A stretch of 64,000 bases of DNA from Rhodococcus sp. SBT000017. GTDB lineage: Bacteria; Actinomycetota; Actinomycetes; Mycobacteriales; Mycobacteriaceae. The notes beneath the pieces are model-generated. The model saw nothing but the letters and a program-made list of their open reading frames with translations. It did not search any database and had not been told where the DNA came from. Below are positions 26,822 to 35,443 of the stretch, one piece after another (the stretch's first letter is position 1; each line of letters starts with the position of its first letter). The DNA lies in assembly GCF_003688915.1 (NCBI RefSeq), contig NZ_REFU01000001.1, positions 2,046,001 to 2,110,000 on the forward strand, in the 5' to 3' direction. The translations under genes were made by a program, and so were the position numbers.

Positions 26822-28174
26822 CTATCGGTGCAGGGGGAACGGCGTGGCCTTAAAGAGGCCGTTTGGGTCGAGCCGTCGCTTCACCGCGAGGAGACGTTCC
26901 AGGTTGCCGTCGTAGGCCGCCGCGGCCCGTGCGGTCTCTTCGGGCGCCAACAGATTGACGTAGCCGGCCGGGAGGATGTGTGGTTGCAGATCATCCAGGA
27001 CGGAGTCGGCCCAGCTTCTCTGCGCCTGGAGCCCTTCGGCGGACTCGGCGATACCGATGATCTCGACCATGTAGTGCTTGTCGCGGAGTGCGAACGGCGT
27101 GTCGTGCGCGGCCACCCGGGTGGCCGCTCCATGCAGGCGATGTAGCGAGATGGCTCCCGTGGAGGACGAATGCGCCGCAGTGGTCAGCGCGGCGGCCACG
27201 GCCGGGGAGATCGCCGCCACATCAGCTGTGCGGATGACGTAGTGCAGTCCGTTGGGGAATTGCCCGTCGAGAGCATGCAGCGCCTCCGACGGTGTCGTGA
27301 CGTCGAAGCGGGTGGCAGGGGTGCCGAGCCCGGCGAGCCGGCCGAACCAGTGATCGGCCTCGCCGCCGAAGGTGCTCGCCCAGGTCAGGGACAGCGTGAG
27401 CGACGGCGACCCGTCGTCGCCTGCCATGATTGCCGACTGAACGGAGAGTTCGCCGGGGGCGGCATCCAGCACCGAGTCGAGCCGAGCGAGCGCCGCCTCC
27501 ATCTGATCCGCCCCGAACATGACCGCACCCACGGCGACCTTCGGCAATGGGTGCAGGCGCACGGTGAGCTCGGTGATGACACCGAAGTTGCCGCCTCCGC
27601 CCCTGATGGCCCAGAGCAGGTCGGCATCCTGCTGCTGCGAGGCGGTCACGATCGATCCCTCGGCCGTCACGAGTTGCGCCTCGACGATGTTGTCCGCGCC
27701 CAATCCCACGATTCCACTGAGGGGCCCATAGCCGCCTCCGATTGCCCACCCGGTGTACCCCACGTCACTGTAGGTACCGGTAGCGGCGGCCAGTCCATGG
27801 GCACCGGCCGCATCCACGACATCGGCGAGACGGGCACCACCGCCCAGTCGCGCCAGCCGGCGGTCGACGTCGATCCGCACCTCACGCATGGCCGACAGGT
27901 CGACAGTCAGTCCACCGGCCGCGAGCGCCCGGCCGGCCCAGTCGTGCCCCCCGCTCTTCACCGAGACGGGCATGTTGCTCTGCGCCGCAATCCTCAGGGC
28001 CTCCTGCACGTGCTCCGCTCGGGTCGCTCTGACGAGAACACGGGGACGGGCGGTGACGGATCCGTTCCAGATTTCAGTCGACCCGTCGTAGGCCGGGTCC
28101 TCTGGCGTGAGTACGGCGAAGCCGGTGGCGTCTCGGGCGAATTTTTCGAGATTCGGTTCGCGTGCGGTATCCAC
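26822..28174 (-). CDS. FAD-linked oxidoreductase with BBE domain
   Basis: A 450-residue flavoenzyme of the berberine-bridge/6-hydroxynicotine oxidase group. FAD domain: VSVKSGGHDWAGRAL with the His that normally carries the 8-alpha flavin bond (near residue 97), GGGYGPLSGIVGLGADN (near 150), and the BBE tail AAAYDGNLERLLAVKRRLDP with LFKATPFPLH. The Cys for a second flavin link is replaced by Ser in GPLSG, so single covalent attachment is expected. These oxidases act on alcohols, sugars or amines using O2. GTG start at 28174 has GAGGAAAGGA upstream. A large palindrome sits 20 bp before the start. Confidence 0.85.
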   Translation of the reverse strand: MDTAREPNLEKFARDATGFAVLTPEDPAYDGSTEIWNGSVTARPRVLVRATRAEHVQEALRIAAQSNMPVSVKSGGHDWAGRALAAGGLTVDLSAMREVRIDVDRRLARLGGGARLADVVDAAGAHGLAAATGTYSDVGYTGWAIGGGYGPLSGIVGLGADNIVEAQLVTAEGSIVTASQQQDADLLWAIRGGGGNFGVITELTVRLHPLPKVAVGAVMFGADQMEAALARLDSVLDAAPGELSVQSAIMAGDDGSPSLTLSLTWASTFGGEADHWFGRLAGLGTPATRFDVTTPSEALHALDGQFPNGLHYVIRTADVAAISPAVAAALTTAAHSSSTGAISLHRLHGAATRVAAHDTPFALRDKHYMVEIIGIAESAEGLQAQRSWADSVLDDLQPHILPAGYVNLLAPEETARAAAAYDGNLERLLAVKRRLDPNGLFKATPFPLHR

Positions 28175-28194
28175 AGTGGTCCTTTCCTCGGAAT

Positions 28195-28220
28195 ATGACC
28201 GCTCCGGCCGGAACGGTCAT
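28195..28220. promoter_or_regulatory. 26-bp palindrome before the FAD oxidoreductase gene
   Basis: Arms ATGACCG (28195-28201) and CGGTCAT (28214-28220) enclose TCCGGCCGGA, itself a palindrome; only one base pair of the whole 26 bp is mismatched. Located 20 bp upstream of the GTG at 28174. Probably a regulator site; no regulator gene adjoins. Confidence 0.5.
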
Positions 28221-28410
28221 CTTCAGTGTTGTAAAAGTGTGCTGACTCGAGAACGGCGATCCGACGGCCGTGAGGTCCTGCGATGCCGAGGCGCGAAAGA
28301 CGTGACTACACAATGGCGGACAGCAGGGTGTGGCGCCTTGGACCACCGTCACTATGTGTTCTCGAGTCGTGACGATCGACCTGGTCGCTGCCAGATTCGC
28401 GCCCCGCTTT

Positions 28411-29649
28411 TCATGATGTGGCTGCGGTGAGTTGGGCAACCATGCCTGAAAGCAGCCCACTGACCGACCCCTGACTGGTCATGGTCATGCGCAACCTGTC
28501 ACCGTGAGTGACTACCCCGAGGATCAACTCGTTCTCGACCTTGGTGCTCATCACCGGTCCCCAGATCGCCTGCGCCGAAGCGTGAGTGCCGATGTCGCTG
28601 GATACACCGAGGTTTGTGATCTCGATGTCCGCGTTCGTGGCGGCGAGCATGGCCTGCTCGGCTCCCCCGGAATCAACCGGATTCAGCGCGGCCAGCGCCA
28701 AGACCGACCTACGTGTCGCCTCCAACGTCCGCGCAGTCGCCAACTGAGTTGTGGCGGCGTGGGCGAGTTCCCAGAACGCTGTTCGTGACGGACGGGAGAG
28801 AACGACGGAGGTCGCTGTGAAGCGAATGACTACATCGTCTTCGAGTCCGGCTGCGCCGCGCAGATCGATCGGCACATTGATTCGCACTCTGTCCCTGTTC
28901 GAGGCCTCGAACAGGGACGTCGCTGCGGCTGCGCACAACATCGATTGCACAGTGCAGGAATGCAAGCGAGCGCTCCGTCGGATCCGGTCGACGCTGACCT
29001 CGTCGAGTTCGGCGTGTCCCACGACAGGCGGAGCAGTCTCATCGAACGGCCGTAGCGATGCTGGAGCTGTCTGCACCATGTGTTCGCTGCCGGGCACCTC
29101 GTCCTGGACCGAAGGAATCGGTTCCGGTTCGACCAGCTGCATCAGGTCTTCTTGGCAGATCGGCACCTCACGCGTACTAATATCGTGACCATCCAGGATC
29201 GCAAGGAGATCATGCGCCGCGCCCAGAGCACCACGCCCGTCTGCAATCTGGTGCGAGAACGTAAGCACGATGGTGGTACGTCCCGGCGAAGGAGCATCAG
29301 GAACTAGTACCGCTCGCGCAAGTGGTCCCGGCGACGGCGGAATCGGCCGCGTCTGTTCGATGGCCGCCTGCGCGTGCCACGTGGATGCGGACGCTGTACG
29401 CAGCGGGATTGCGTTGTTCGAGAACCGAAAGAGCGGTCTCGATCCACTCCGGTCGATCATTGACGCAAGCAACGGATGCGCTTTCTGAAGACGACGTAGT
29501 GCCTCGTCGACCTCGCGCTCGCGTAGTACGCAGAGGCACTCGACAGCGAGCGAGAACTGCACCGGGTTTCGATGGATGTACAGATCGATGATTCGCTCGA
29601 ACGCACCGAGCGGGCGTAGCTCGTGGCCTGACGCGGCAGTAGCGTTCAT
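28411..29649 (-). CDS. Condensation-domain (PapA-like) acyltransferase
   Basis: A 412-residue protein of the condensation/PapA acyltransferase fold. The catalytic motif is HQIADG (His133, Asp137), the single-His form of HHxxxDG found in mycobacterial PapA5-like enzymes. Other family marks: the start LGAFERIIDLYIHRNPVQF and RINVPIDLRGAAG. PapA5-type enzymes esterify diols or sugars with acyl groups from a carrier or CoA. I chose ATG 29649 (GAGAGGA upstream) over an earlier start at 29697. Its promoter carries the same CCCCAGGGG MerR signature as the merR gene, so it is a probable target of that regulator. Confidence 0.8.
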   Translation of the reverse strand: MNATAASGHELRPLGAFERIIDLYIHRNPVQFSLAVECLCVLREREVDEALRRLQKAHPLLASMIDRSGSRPLFRFSNNAIPLRTASASTWHAQAAIEQTRPIPPSPGPLARAVLVPDAPSPGRTTIVLTFSHQIADGRGALGAAHDLLAILDGHDISTREVPICQEDLMQLVEPEPIPSVQDEVPGSEHMVQTAPASLRPFDETAPPVVGHAELDEVSVDRIRRSARLHSCTVQSMLCAAAATSLFEASNRDRVRINVPIDLRGAAGLEDDVVIRFTATSVVLSRPSRTAFWELAHAATTQLATARTLEATRRSVLALAALNPVDSGGAEQAMLAATNADIEITNLGVSSDIGTHASAQAIWGPVMSTKVENELILGVVTHGDRLRMTMTSQGSVSGLLSGMVAQLTAATS

Positions 29650-29728
29650 CGAAATCCTCTCGTCGGCGGCGGTCGAGGGCAGGCCGGGTTGCCGCATTGG
29701 TCGTCAACTGGCTGGTCCCTCTCAGCAC

Positions 29729-29759
29729 ATTTGAAACTGCGCCCCTGGGGCATGGTCAA
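29729..29759 (-). promoter_or_regulatory. MerR-type promoter of the PapA-like gene
   Basis: Minus strand: -35 TTGACC, a 19-bp spacer with core GCCCCAGGGGC, and -10 TCAAAT. Spacer length and core match the promoter at 24741-24771. It lies about 80 bp before the start at 29649. Confidence 0.7.
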
Positions 29760-29895
29760 ATCGATGCCCGATATGTCATACCCGTGTGTCCAGGTCGGGT
29801 CTACGGCTCTCGCGGTGCCACGTCCTCGACCGCACAGCGGGATGATCGACGGTGCCCACAGCAGTAGTGGTCGTGTTCGAGGTGGCCGAGAAGTG

Positions 29896-29941
29896 TTGCC
29901 CAAAACTATCACGATCATCTAATATCTCGATTGTCGAGATA
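29896..29941 (+). promoter_or_regulatory. Promoter with operator overlapping -10
   Basis: TTGCCC (29896-29901), 18-bp gap, TAATAT (29920-29925). The palindrome TATCTCGATTGTCGAGATA (29923-29941, perfect 8-bp arms and 3-bp centre) overlaps the -10 hexamer, a repressor-site geometry common for MarR-like proteins. It serves the hydrolase gene starting at 29955. Confidence 0.6.
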
Positions 29942-29954
29942 CTTGGGAGGTTCA

Positions 29955-30811
29955 GTGAGTCGGATCGGTGACAGCCCCGCAGCTGAGGAATTCTTTTCGG
30001 GTACGACCGCGTGCTGGCGAAGTGGCCGCTACCCATCGACACCATCGACGTCGAATCCGACTACGGCACAACCCGAGTCAACGCCTGCGGATCCCTCGAC
30101 GGACCTCCGGTGGTACTGCTGCCTGGCGGCGGAGCGACCTCGACCGTCTGGTTCGCCAACGTCGCGGCCCTGGCCCGGGGCAAGCGGGTCTTCGCAATCG
30201 ACCCGATGGGTGAGCCCGGGCGAAGCGTGGTCGGTCGCAAACCGATCCGCACGGTCGATGACCTGATGTGCTGGCTCGATCAGGTTCTCGGCACTCTCGA
30301 GGTCACGCGGACCTCGGTTGTCGGACATGGGTACGGGGCAACGGTGGCACTCGAGTACGCGCTGCAACGGCCGGAGCGAGTCGGCACACTCGTCCTACTG
30401 GATCCCCCTTCGCGTTTCGCCGGCATGCGCCTGGCGTATCTTCTGCACGCGGTGCCTATTCTGGTGCGACCGACTCGCGAACGAATGCGTTCTCTGATCC
30501 GGTGGGAAACGCAGAACGCGCCGCTCGACGCCGACTGGCTCGATCTCACCGAGCGAGGCACCGACTTCCCGTCTGCGAAACCAGTGGTTCCACGCCGCCC
30601 CACAGGGAATCGATGGGCGACGCTGTCCGCGGACGTCACCATCGTCTTTGCCGGCGAGAGTAAGGTGCACAACAGTTTTCGCGTTGCCGACGCTGTCGGG
30701 AAAGTTCTCCCGAACGCACACACCGTCGTCCTGACCGGCTGCAGCCACCACATGTTGCCGATGCTGCCGGCCGGAGAACTCGATGCCGTTCTGCTGAGCG
30801 CCCTGAGCTGA
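29955..30811 (+). pseudogene. Alpha/beta hydrolase with N-terminal frameshift
   Basis: The natural start is GTG 29955 with GGGAGG five bases upstream, reading SRIGDSPAAEEFFSG; the frame then fails, while the main frame reads YDRVLAKWPLPIDTIDVESD from 30002. One extra base in the GGG run at 30000-30001 would join them as FFSGYDRVLAKWP. The rest is an intact hydrolase: VVLLPGGGATSTVWFANVAA, DPMGEPGRS, nucleophile VVGHGYGATVA and His in GCSHHMLP. Translation could still begin at GTG 30011 and give 266 residues. A membrane-anchored paralogue lies at 49792-50772 (LLGEPGRS). Confidence 0.7.
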
Positions 30812-31307
30812 CACCTATCGTCTGATTGCCGCGAGCTGTATCCGAAGCAGCGATCGAGAAGGCGGGAACCCGCTGTTCTCGTTTACAACACTGGATTCAT
30901 GTGAACTCCGGTCCCCGCACGATCGTACGGACTTGCAATGCTTTCGTGACACCGAACTTCACCTGACCCGATCCGAGCGGACGGTCGTGAACCGCGGCCT
31001 ACAGGGGCAGAGCCACACGGACCAACGGCTGGACCGCGTCTCAATCGGGGCGGAATGCTCGGTTCGACTGCGCTCCTGCGCGTTTGACGGTGTCGGACTT
31101 CTCGCACTCGTAGCCGGCGAATACGTAGCTCTACACCGGTGGCGTGTTCGGCGTCGTCCTCGTGCTGTCGTCGATTCTGGTGGTGTGCGGCGCTGTTGAT
31201 CGGCGGTGTAGTGATCGTCACTTCTCGCAACGACAGCTCTTCCGACGAAACCACCAGCAGCGCAGAGCTTTCCGGCTCAAACAACTGCGACCACAATGAT
31301 CGACGCG
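30812..31307. other. 496-bp stretch without a supportable gene
   Basis: Lies between convergent hydrolase genes. No frame is convincing throughout. From about 31125 to 31270, two plus-strand frames in turn give hydrophobic sequence (GGVFGVVLVLSSILVV, then ALLIGGVVIVTSRNDSS), which could be a decayed small membrane protein with a frameshift near 31190; this is weak. No RNA gene or repeat was seen. Confidence 0.35.
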
Positions 31308-32108
31308 TCATACCGACGCCGCGGTTGCGTCGATGACCCGTCCGAGCTGGAGGGGTGCTTCGATGTGAGCGAGATGACCGTTGCCGTCGAGCTGATGAAT
31401 GCGCGCGGTCGGGATTCGGCTACTGATCCGATCGAATGATGTGCCGTACGGTTCGATCGAACGGTTGTGTTGGCCGATGATCAGGTCGACTCGCTCGACT
31501 TTTCCGGCCAGAACATCGGGCGGATGCGATGCGTCGAGCGCACTCAACTCTGCGTGCAGCGGTTCAGCGAGCTCGCACAGCGCCTTCCACTGCCCCTTGT
31601 CGGCCCGCAGGACATCGACGTGTTCGGCGGAGAAGCCGGAGATGTCGACGTTGACAATTTCGACACTCCTCCCCCGATTGCTCTGTGCTGCTGCGTCTTT
31701 CAAGTCAGACAATGCGTGTCGAGCAAAAGGCGGGATGACAGGTTCGTATGCGATGAGGTGCTCGACCGGATGTTCGTCTGCGGCGAGCAACGCGATCAGT
31801 CCGCCGTAACTCCACCCGAAGATGCTGACCGGCTCGGGAATCGTGCCCAGCACCCGCAGAAGATCGTCTACCTCGACGCCGATCGAGTAGTCAGCGGTCA
31901 GTGGCCCCGAAGGCCGTCGGCCTCGTCGATTGACGACGGAAACCGAGGGCCACGCCTTCACCGATCGCGCCACCGAGGACCAAGATTGAGCATCGCTCAT
32001 CACCCCGGGGAGGATGAGAAGGCCTGGCAGGTCCGGGTTCCCGTAGACATCGACATTGACCCAGCTACCGCCGGACACGGGCACCGATTTCTGTATCGTT
32101 CGCTCCAT
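31308..32108 (-). CDS. Alpha/beta hydrolase
   Basis: A 266-residue cytosolic alpha/beta hydrolase. LLILPGVMSDAQSW (oxyanion region), VNRRGRRPSGPL, nucleophile IFGWSYGGLIAL near residue 98, acid in LIIGQHNRSIEP (the Asp/Asn position is unusual and may be shifted) and His in LDGNGHLAHIEAP. Typical of small esterases, haloperoxidase-like or MEKHLA-type hydrolases; the substrate is unknown. The ATG at 32108 is preferred over a TTG at 32126. It is divergent from a TetR gene, with 36 bp between, and is its likely target. Confidence 0.78.
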   Translation of the reverse strand: MERTIQKSVPVSGGSWVNVDVYGNPDLPGLLILPGVMSDAQSWSSVARSVKAWPSVSVVNRRGRRPSGPLTADYSIGVEVDDLLRVLGTIPEPVSIFGWSYGGLIALLAADEHPVEHLIAYEPVIPPFARHALSDLKDAAAQSNRGRSVEIVNVDISGFSAEHVDVLRADKGQWKALCELAEPLHAELSALDASHPPDVLAGKVERVDLIIGQHNRSIEPYGTSFDRISSRIPTARIHQLDGNGHLAHIEAPLQLGRVIDATAASV

Positions 32109-32144
32109 ATGGCAATTATGAAGCAATCGCTCTAAAATGCAAAG

Positions 32145-32774
32145 ATGGCAACACCGTCACGTGGCAGGCCCTCGGCGTTCGACCGCGATCTCGTACTCCT
32201 GGGTGCTGCGCGGCTATTTTGGCGATACGGATTTTCCGGTACATCCACACGCGCACTCACCGATGCAACCGGCCTATCGACGTCGAGCCTGTACGCAGCC
32301 TTCGGCAGCAAGGCGGGATTGTTCGAGGAAACCGTCCGCACTTACACCGCCCCCTATCGCGACATCTACACCCGTGCAGTCGGTCTCGACTCGATCGCTG
32401 CGGTGATCGAGTCGATTCTGACGGACTCGGTTCTCGAGTTCACCGCCCCGTCCGAGACTCATCCCGGGTGTTTCGTGAGCAGTGCGGTCACGAACGACAG
32501 CGCTGACACGTTGGACGCCGCGCAATACATCTCCGAACTGCACCGCGGGAACGAACGCACGCTACTTACGCGAATCGAACACGCCATCGACGCGGGGGAA
32601 CTACCAGTCGAGACATCGGCTCACGCAATCGTCGGATATGTCCAAGCGGTCTGGCACGGGCTCTCTGTCCAATCCCGAAACGCGGTGCCGCGGCACGCAC
32701 TGATCTCGACTGCCAAGCTGGCCGCATCCTCCATTGTCGAGTACTGCAGGACCGAAAGCCGCGCAAAGGCATGA
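32145..32774 (+). CDS. TetR family regulator
   Basis: A 209-residue TetR regulator. Basic arm ATPSRGRPSAFDRD, helix-turn-helix LFWRYGFSGTSTRALTDATG and LSTSSLYAAFGSKAGLFEE (residues 22-62). The C-terminal domain contains HPGCFVSSAV, typical of the TetR_C group related to AcrR/NemR regulators with a sensor Cys in that position, which hints at an electrophile or quinone ligand. Divergent from the hydrolase gene 31308-32108; the 36-bp gap holds only a weak AGC-N4-GCT dyad. Confidence 0.82.
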   Translation: MATPSRGRPSAFDRDLVLLGAARLFWRYGFSGTSTRALTDATGLSTSSLYAAFGSKAGLFEETVRTYTAPYRDIYTRAVGLDSIAAVIESILTDSVLEFTAPSETHPGCFVSSAVTNDSADTLDAAQYISELHRGNERTLLTRIEHAIDAGELPVETSAHAIVGYVQAVWHGLSVQSRNAVPRHALISTAKLAASSIVEYCRTESRAKA

Positions 32775-32832
32775 CGGAAGACTGCCAGCCAAGTGCGGCA
32801 AACACAGTGAGGCGGTCCTGAGGGAGACCGAT

Positions 32833-33145
32833 GTGCTCGAGCTCGACATCCTTGCGCTGCTGCAGAGTCCGGAGGCGGTCGCCGCGTTCGACCCCTACGC
32901 CCCTCTCATCACCGCGCGGACCGGGCCGCGGTTCGCACCCCTCCGCTCCCCTGTCGACATCACTCGGCTGGAGGCGTTCGGGGCGCTCTCGACGACAGGA
33001 CGCAGTCACAGAACCTGCTCGACATGGGAACCAATGGCCGCCGGGGTGGCCCGCGGAGACGTCTCCATTATTGCGTTCACCGACCGCCTCGCGCGGTACG
33101 GTGACCGCGGGGATCGGTACGGCTCGAAAAGAATATCGGGGGATC
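32833..33145 (+). other. Coding-like stretch with no assigned gene
   Basis: From GTG 32833 (AGGGAG upstream), a frame with GC-rich third positions reads VLELDILALLQSPEAVAAFD, then PYAPLITARTGPRFAPLRSP and VDITRLEAFGALS, up to about 32990, after which composition becomes uncertain and the frame runs into the lipase gene. It looks more like a real or decayed gene start than a random ORF, but I do not recognise it. Confidence 0.3.
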
Positions 33146-34327
33146 ATGACTTTGTTCGGTGTGCTCGATCGCGTATTGACTCGACGACTGCCCCTGGAGC
33201 CACCGGACGATCCTCATGCCGCGATCCTTCCGACCCCGATCGACAACGACGCCTTCTTCCTCACCCCTCCCAGCATCGAGGACCTCGCACCCGGTGTGGT
33301 GATCCGGCAGCGCACGACCCGCGGTCTGGTACCCCGGCCGCGAACCGCCCTGCATCAGTTCATGGTTCGATCGACCGACGCGCGGGGTCTCCCCGCCGGC
33401 GTCACCGCCTCGCTGCTGATCCCGAAACGGCCGTGGACCGGGCGCGGACCGCGGCCCGTCGTCGCCCACAACGTGGCCATCGATTCCCTCGGAGCCAAGA
33501 GCACGCCGTCGTACCGGCTCGTGCACGGTGTCGGCGCCGACCTCCCGCCGGTGATGCCGCTCTGGCTCGCCCGCGGATACGCCGTCCTCGTCGCCGATCA
33601 CCAAGGCCCGCGGATGTCGTACTCCGAAGGCACGATGGCCGCGCATGCCGTCCTGGACTCACTCCGCGGGATGACGGTCGTCGCCCCGGAGCTCGCCGAC
33701 AGCCCAGTAGTGGCCTACGGCTACAGCGGCGGCGCGATCGCCACCACGTGGACGGCGCAACTGCAGCCGAGGTACGCGCCGGACGTGAGGTTGGCTGGCG
33801 CCGTCGCCGGTGGTACGCCCACCGACTTCTCGATGCTGCTGGACACCATGAACGGCACCGTCGCGGCCGGCCTGCTGGGTGCGGCAACCATGGGTCTCGC
33901 CCGTGAGCACCCCGAGATGGTGGAGCTGTTCGGCCCGAAGGCGCTGCTGTTGGCGTCCTGGGTGAAGGACATGTCCGTCCTACCCCTGGCCTTGGGCGGG
34001 TTGGTACGCATGCGAATCGAGGACTTGGCGTCCGAGCCCGACCCGTTCGACTCCGACATCGCGCGGCGGGTGATCGCCGCGAACCGTCCAGGCACCGACG
34101 CGCCGTCGGCGCCGGTCGCGTTCTTCCACGGTTCCGCGAGCAAGATGATCGGCGACCGCTTCATCCCCGAGACCGGCGTGACTGCCCTGATCGAGCAGTG
34201 GCGCAGCAAGGGTGCCAACGTGCACTACGAGCCCGTGGCAGGCGACCACTTCATCGGTGCCATGACTGGTCTGCCATTCGTGTTGCGTTGGACCGCAAAG
34301 CAATTTGCGGTCAACGGTTCGGGCTAG
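33146..34327 (+). CDS. Secretory-lipase (LIP) family alpha/beta hydrolase
   Basis: A 393-residue lipase of the LIP family, paralogous to that at 19863-21176. VLVADHQGPRMSYSEGTMAA leads to the nucleophile elbow VVAYGYSGGAIATTW (near 193), then GAVAGGTPTDFS; acid and His fall in AFFHGSASKMIGDRFIPE and VAGDHFIGAMTGLP. No signal peptide is visible at the ATG chosen (33146, preceded by CGGGGGAT). GC content at third positions is even higher than its neighbours. It ends at a CCCGCCG/CGGCGGG hairpin. Confidence 0.83.
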   Translation: MTLFGVLDRVLTRRLPLEPPDDPHAAILPTPIDNDAFFLTPPSIEDLAPGVVIRQRTTRGLVPRPRTALHQFMVRSTDARGLPAGVTASLLIPKRPWTGRGPRPVVAHNVAIDSLGAKSTPSYRLVHGVGADLPPVMPLWLARGYAVLVADHQGPRMSYSEGTMAAHAVLDSLRGMTVVAPELADSPVVAYGYSGGAIATTWTAQLQPRYAPDVRLAGAVAGGTPTDFSMLLDTMNGTVAAGLLGAATMGLAREHPEMVELFGPKALLLASWVKDMSVLPLALGGLVRMRIEDLASEPDPFDSDIARRVIAANRPGTDAPSAPVAFFHGSASKMIGDRFIPETGVTALIEQWRSKGANVHYEPVAGDHFIGAMTGLPFVLRWTAKQFAVNGSG

Positions 34328-34334
34328 CCCGCCG

Positions 34335-34352
34335 CCCGCCGAGTTCGGCGGG
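34335..34352 (+). terminator. Hairpin after the lipase gene
   Basis: CCCGCCG, loop AGTT, CGGCGGG, eight bases after the stop at 34327. Strong 7-bp GC stem but no T-run. Confidence 0.4.
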
Positions 34353-34453
34353 ATAGGTCAACATCGCGCCGATCATGGCGGTGCACACATGCGGCGTGGC
34401 GAGGTCGCTGGCTGGCGTAGGTGCACGCCAGCGCGACCTGGTACACATCGTGC

Positions 34454-35433
34454 ATGACAACACCGGCCGGATGGCACCCCGACCCCGAAAAATCCGGACA
34501 GCTCCGGTGGTGGGACGGACGTCAATGGACCTCCGCCACCCAGCCTCCGCCGCAAGCCCCGCTACCACAACCCACACTCGAACCCACACCGTCCACACCC
34601 TTGGACAAACGCCGGAGTTACGTCCTCGGCGGACTCGCCATCGTCGTCGTCGGCGGGATCATCGGGACCTTCGCCTGGCAAGGAGCGGAAGACGAGACCC
34701 GTTCGGCCACCCAGTCTTCCGAGTCCTTTCCCACGGCCGCCGCGACGAACACGACCACGCCTCAGTCGACAACGAGCACCGCAACTCGGCCGACGTCCAT
34801 GCCAGCAGCCCAACCGGACGTTGCCGAGTACTGGCAACGCGTCGACCGCGACGGCTACATCACTCTCAACGTCTGGGGCAGCTACACCCCAGCGCAACTC
34901 GAAGCGACGTTCATGGACGTGCGCGCTCGCTACACCAGCACAAGAGAGGAAGGCGGCTGGTTCGTCTCCATCGACTGCGGTCAGGGAATGGATGCCGAAG
35001 GCGGCGGACGAATCGCCAACGGAAAATTTGCCCTCGACGCATTGGGCGCCGCACAGACCGGGTTGCGACCCGGCGGATCCGACTTCGAAATGCTCGCTTC
35101 GCCCGCTGCGTGCCCAACCGCCCAAGCGCCAACGAGTGCGGTGAGCGCTCAAGACGTCGTCGATGCCGTCACCGCCGCCGGACTCCCGCGCGAGACCCCA
35201 GAACCAACACGGGGTTCTGTGCCGACTCAGGATGCGTCCAACTCGTGACAACAGACGACTTCTCGGTCTACCAGTACGTTGACGAGGTCGCCGCCACCCG
35301 AATGGCGACCGCCTTCCCCCTCACCCACCAAGTGGGACTCCTCTTCATGCGCTTCACCCAGGGGGGCAGCAATCCGACAGACCCGGCGTTGATCCCCCAA
35401 TACTCAGCGATCCTGGACGAGGTCACAGGGTAG
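34454..35433 (+). pseudogene. DUF2510-membrane protein, frameshifted near the C-terminus
   Basis: The first frame (34454-35190) gives [20 protein letters not shown] with DGRQWT, a DUF2510 motif, a proline-rich stretch, one membrane helix ([20 protein letters not shown]) and a Thr/Ser-rich linker before an external domain. The domain continues only in another frame: [20 protein letters not shown], then RFTQGGSNPTDPALIPQYSA, ending at 35433. One extra G near 35190 (CTCCCGGCGCGAG) would restore the frame. So the full protein of about 325 residues is interrupted, by mutation or sequence error. Start ATG 34454 is taken from the DUF2510 boundary. Function unknown. Confidence 0.7.
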
Positions 35434-35443
35434 GTTGGTCGAG

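Noticed and set aside
30883..31311. Minus-strand ORF of 142 codons between two hydrolases
   Set aside because: Composition is arginine/histidine-rich as in shadow frames, with no domain and no ribosome site.
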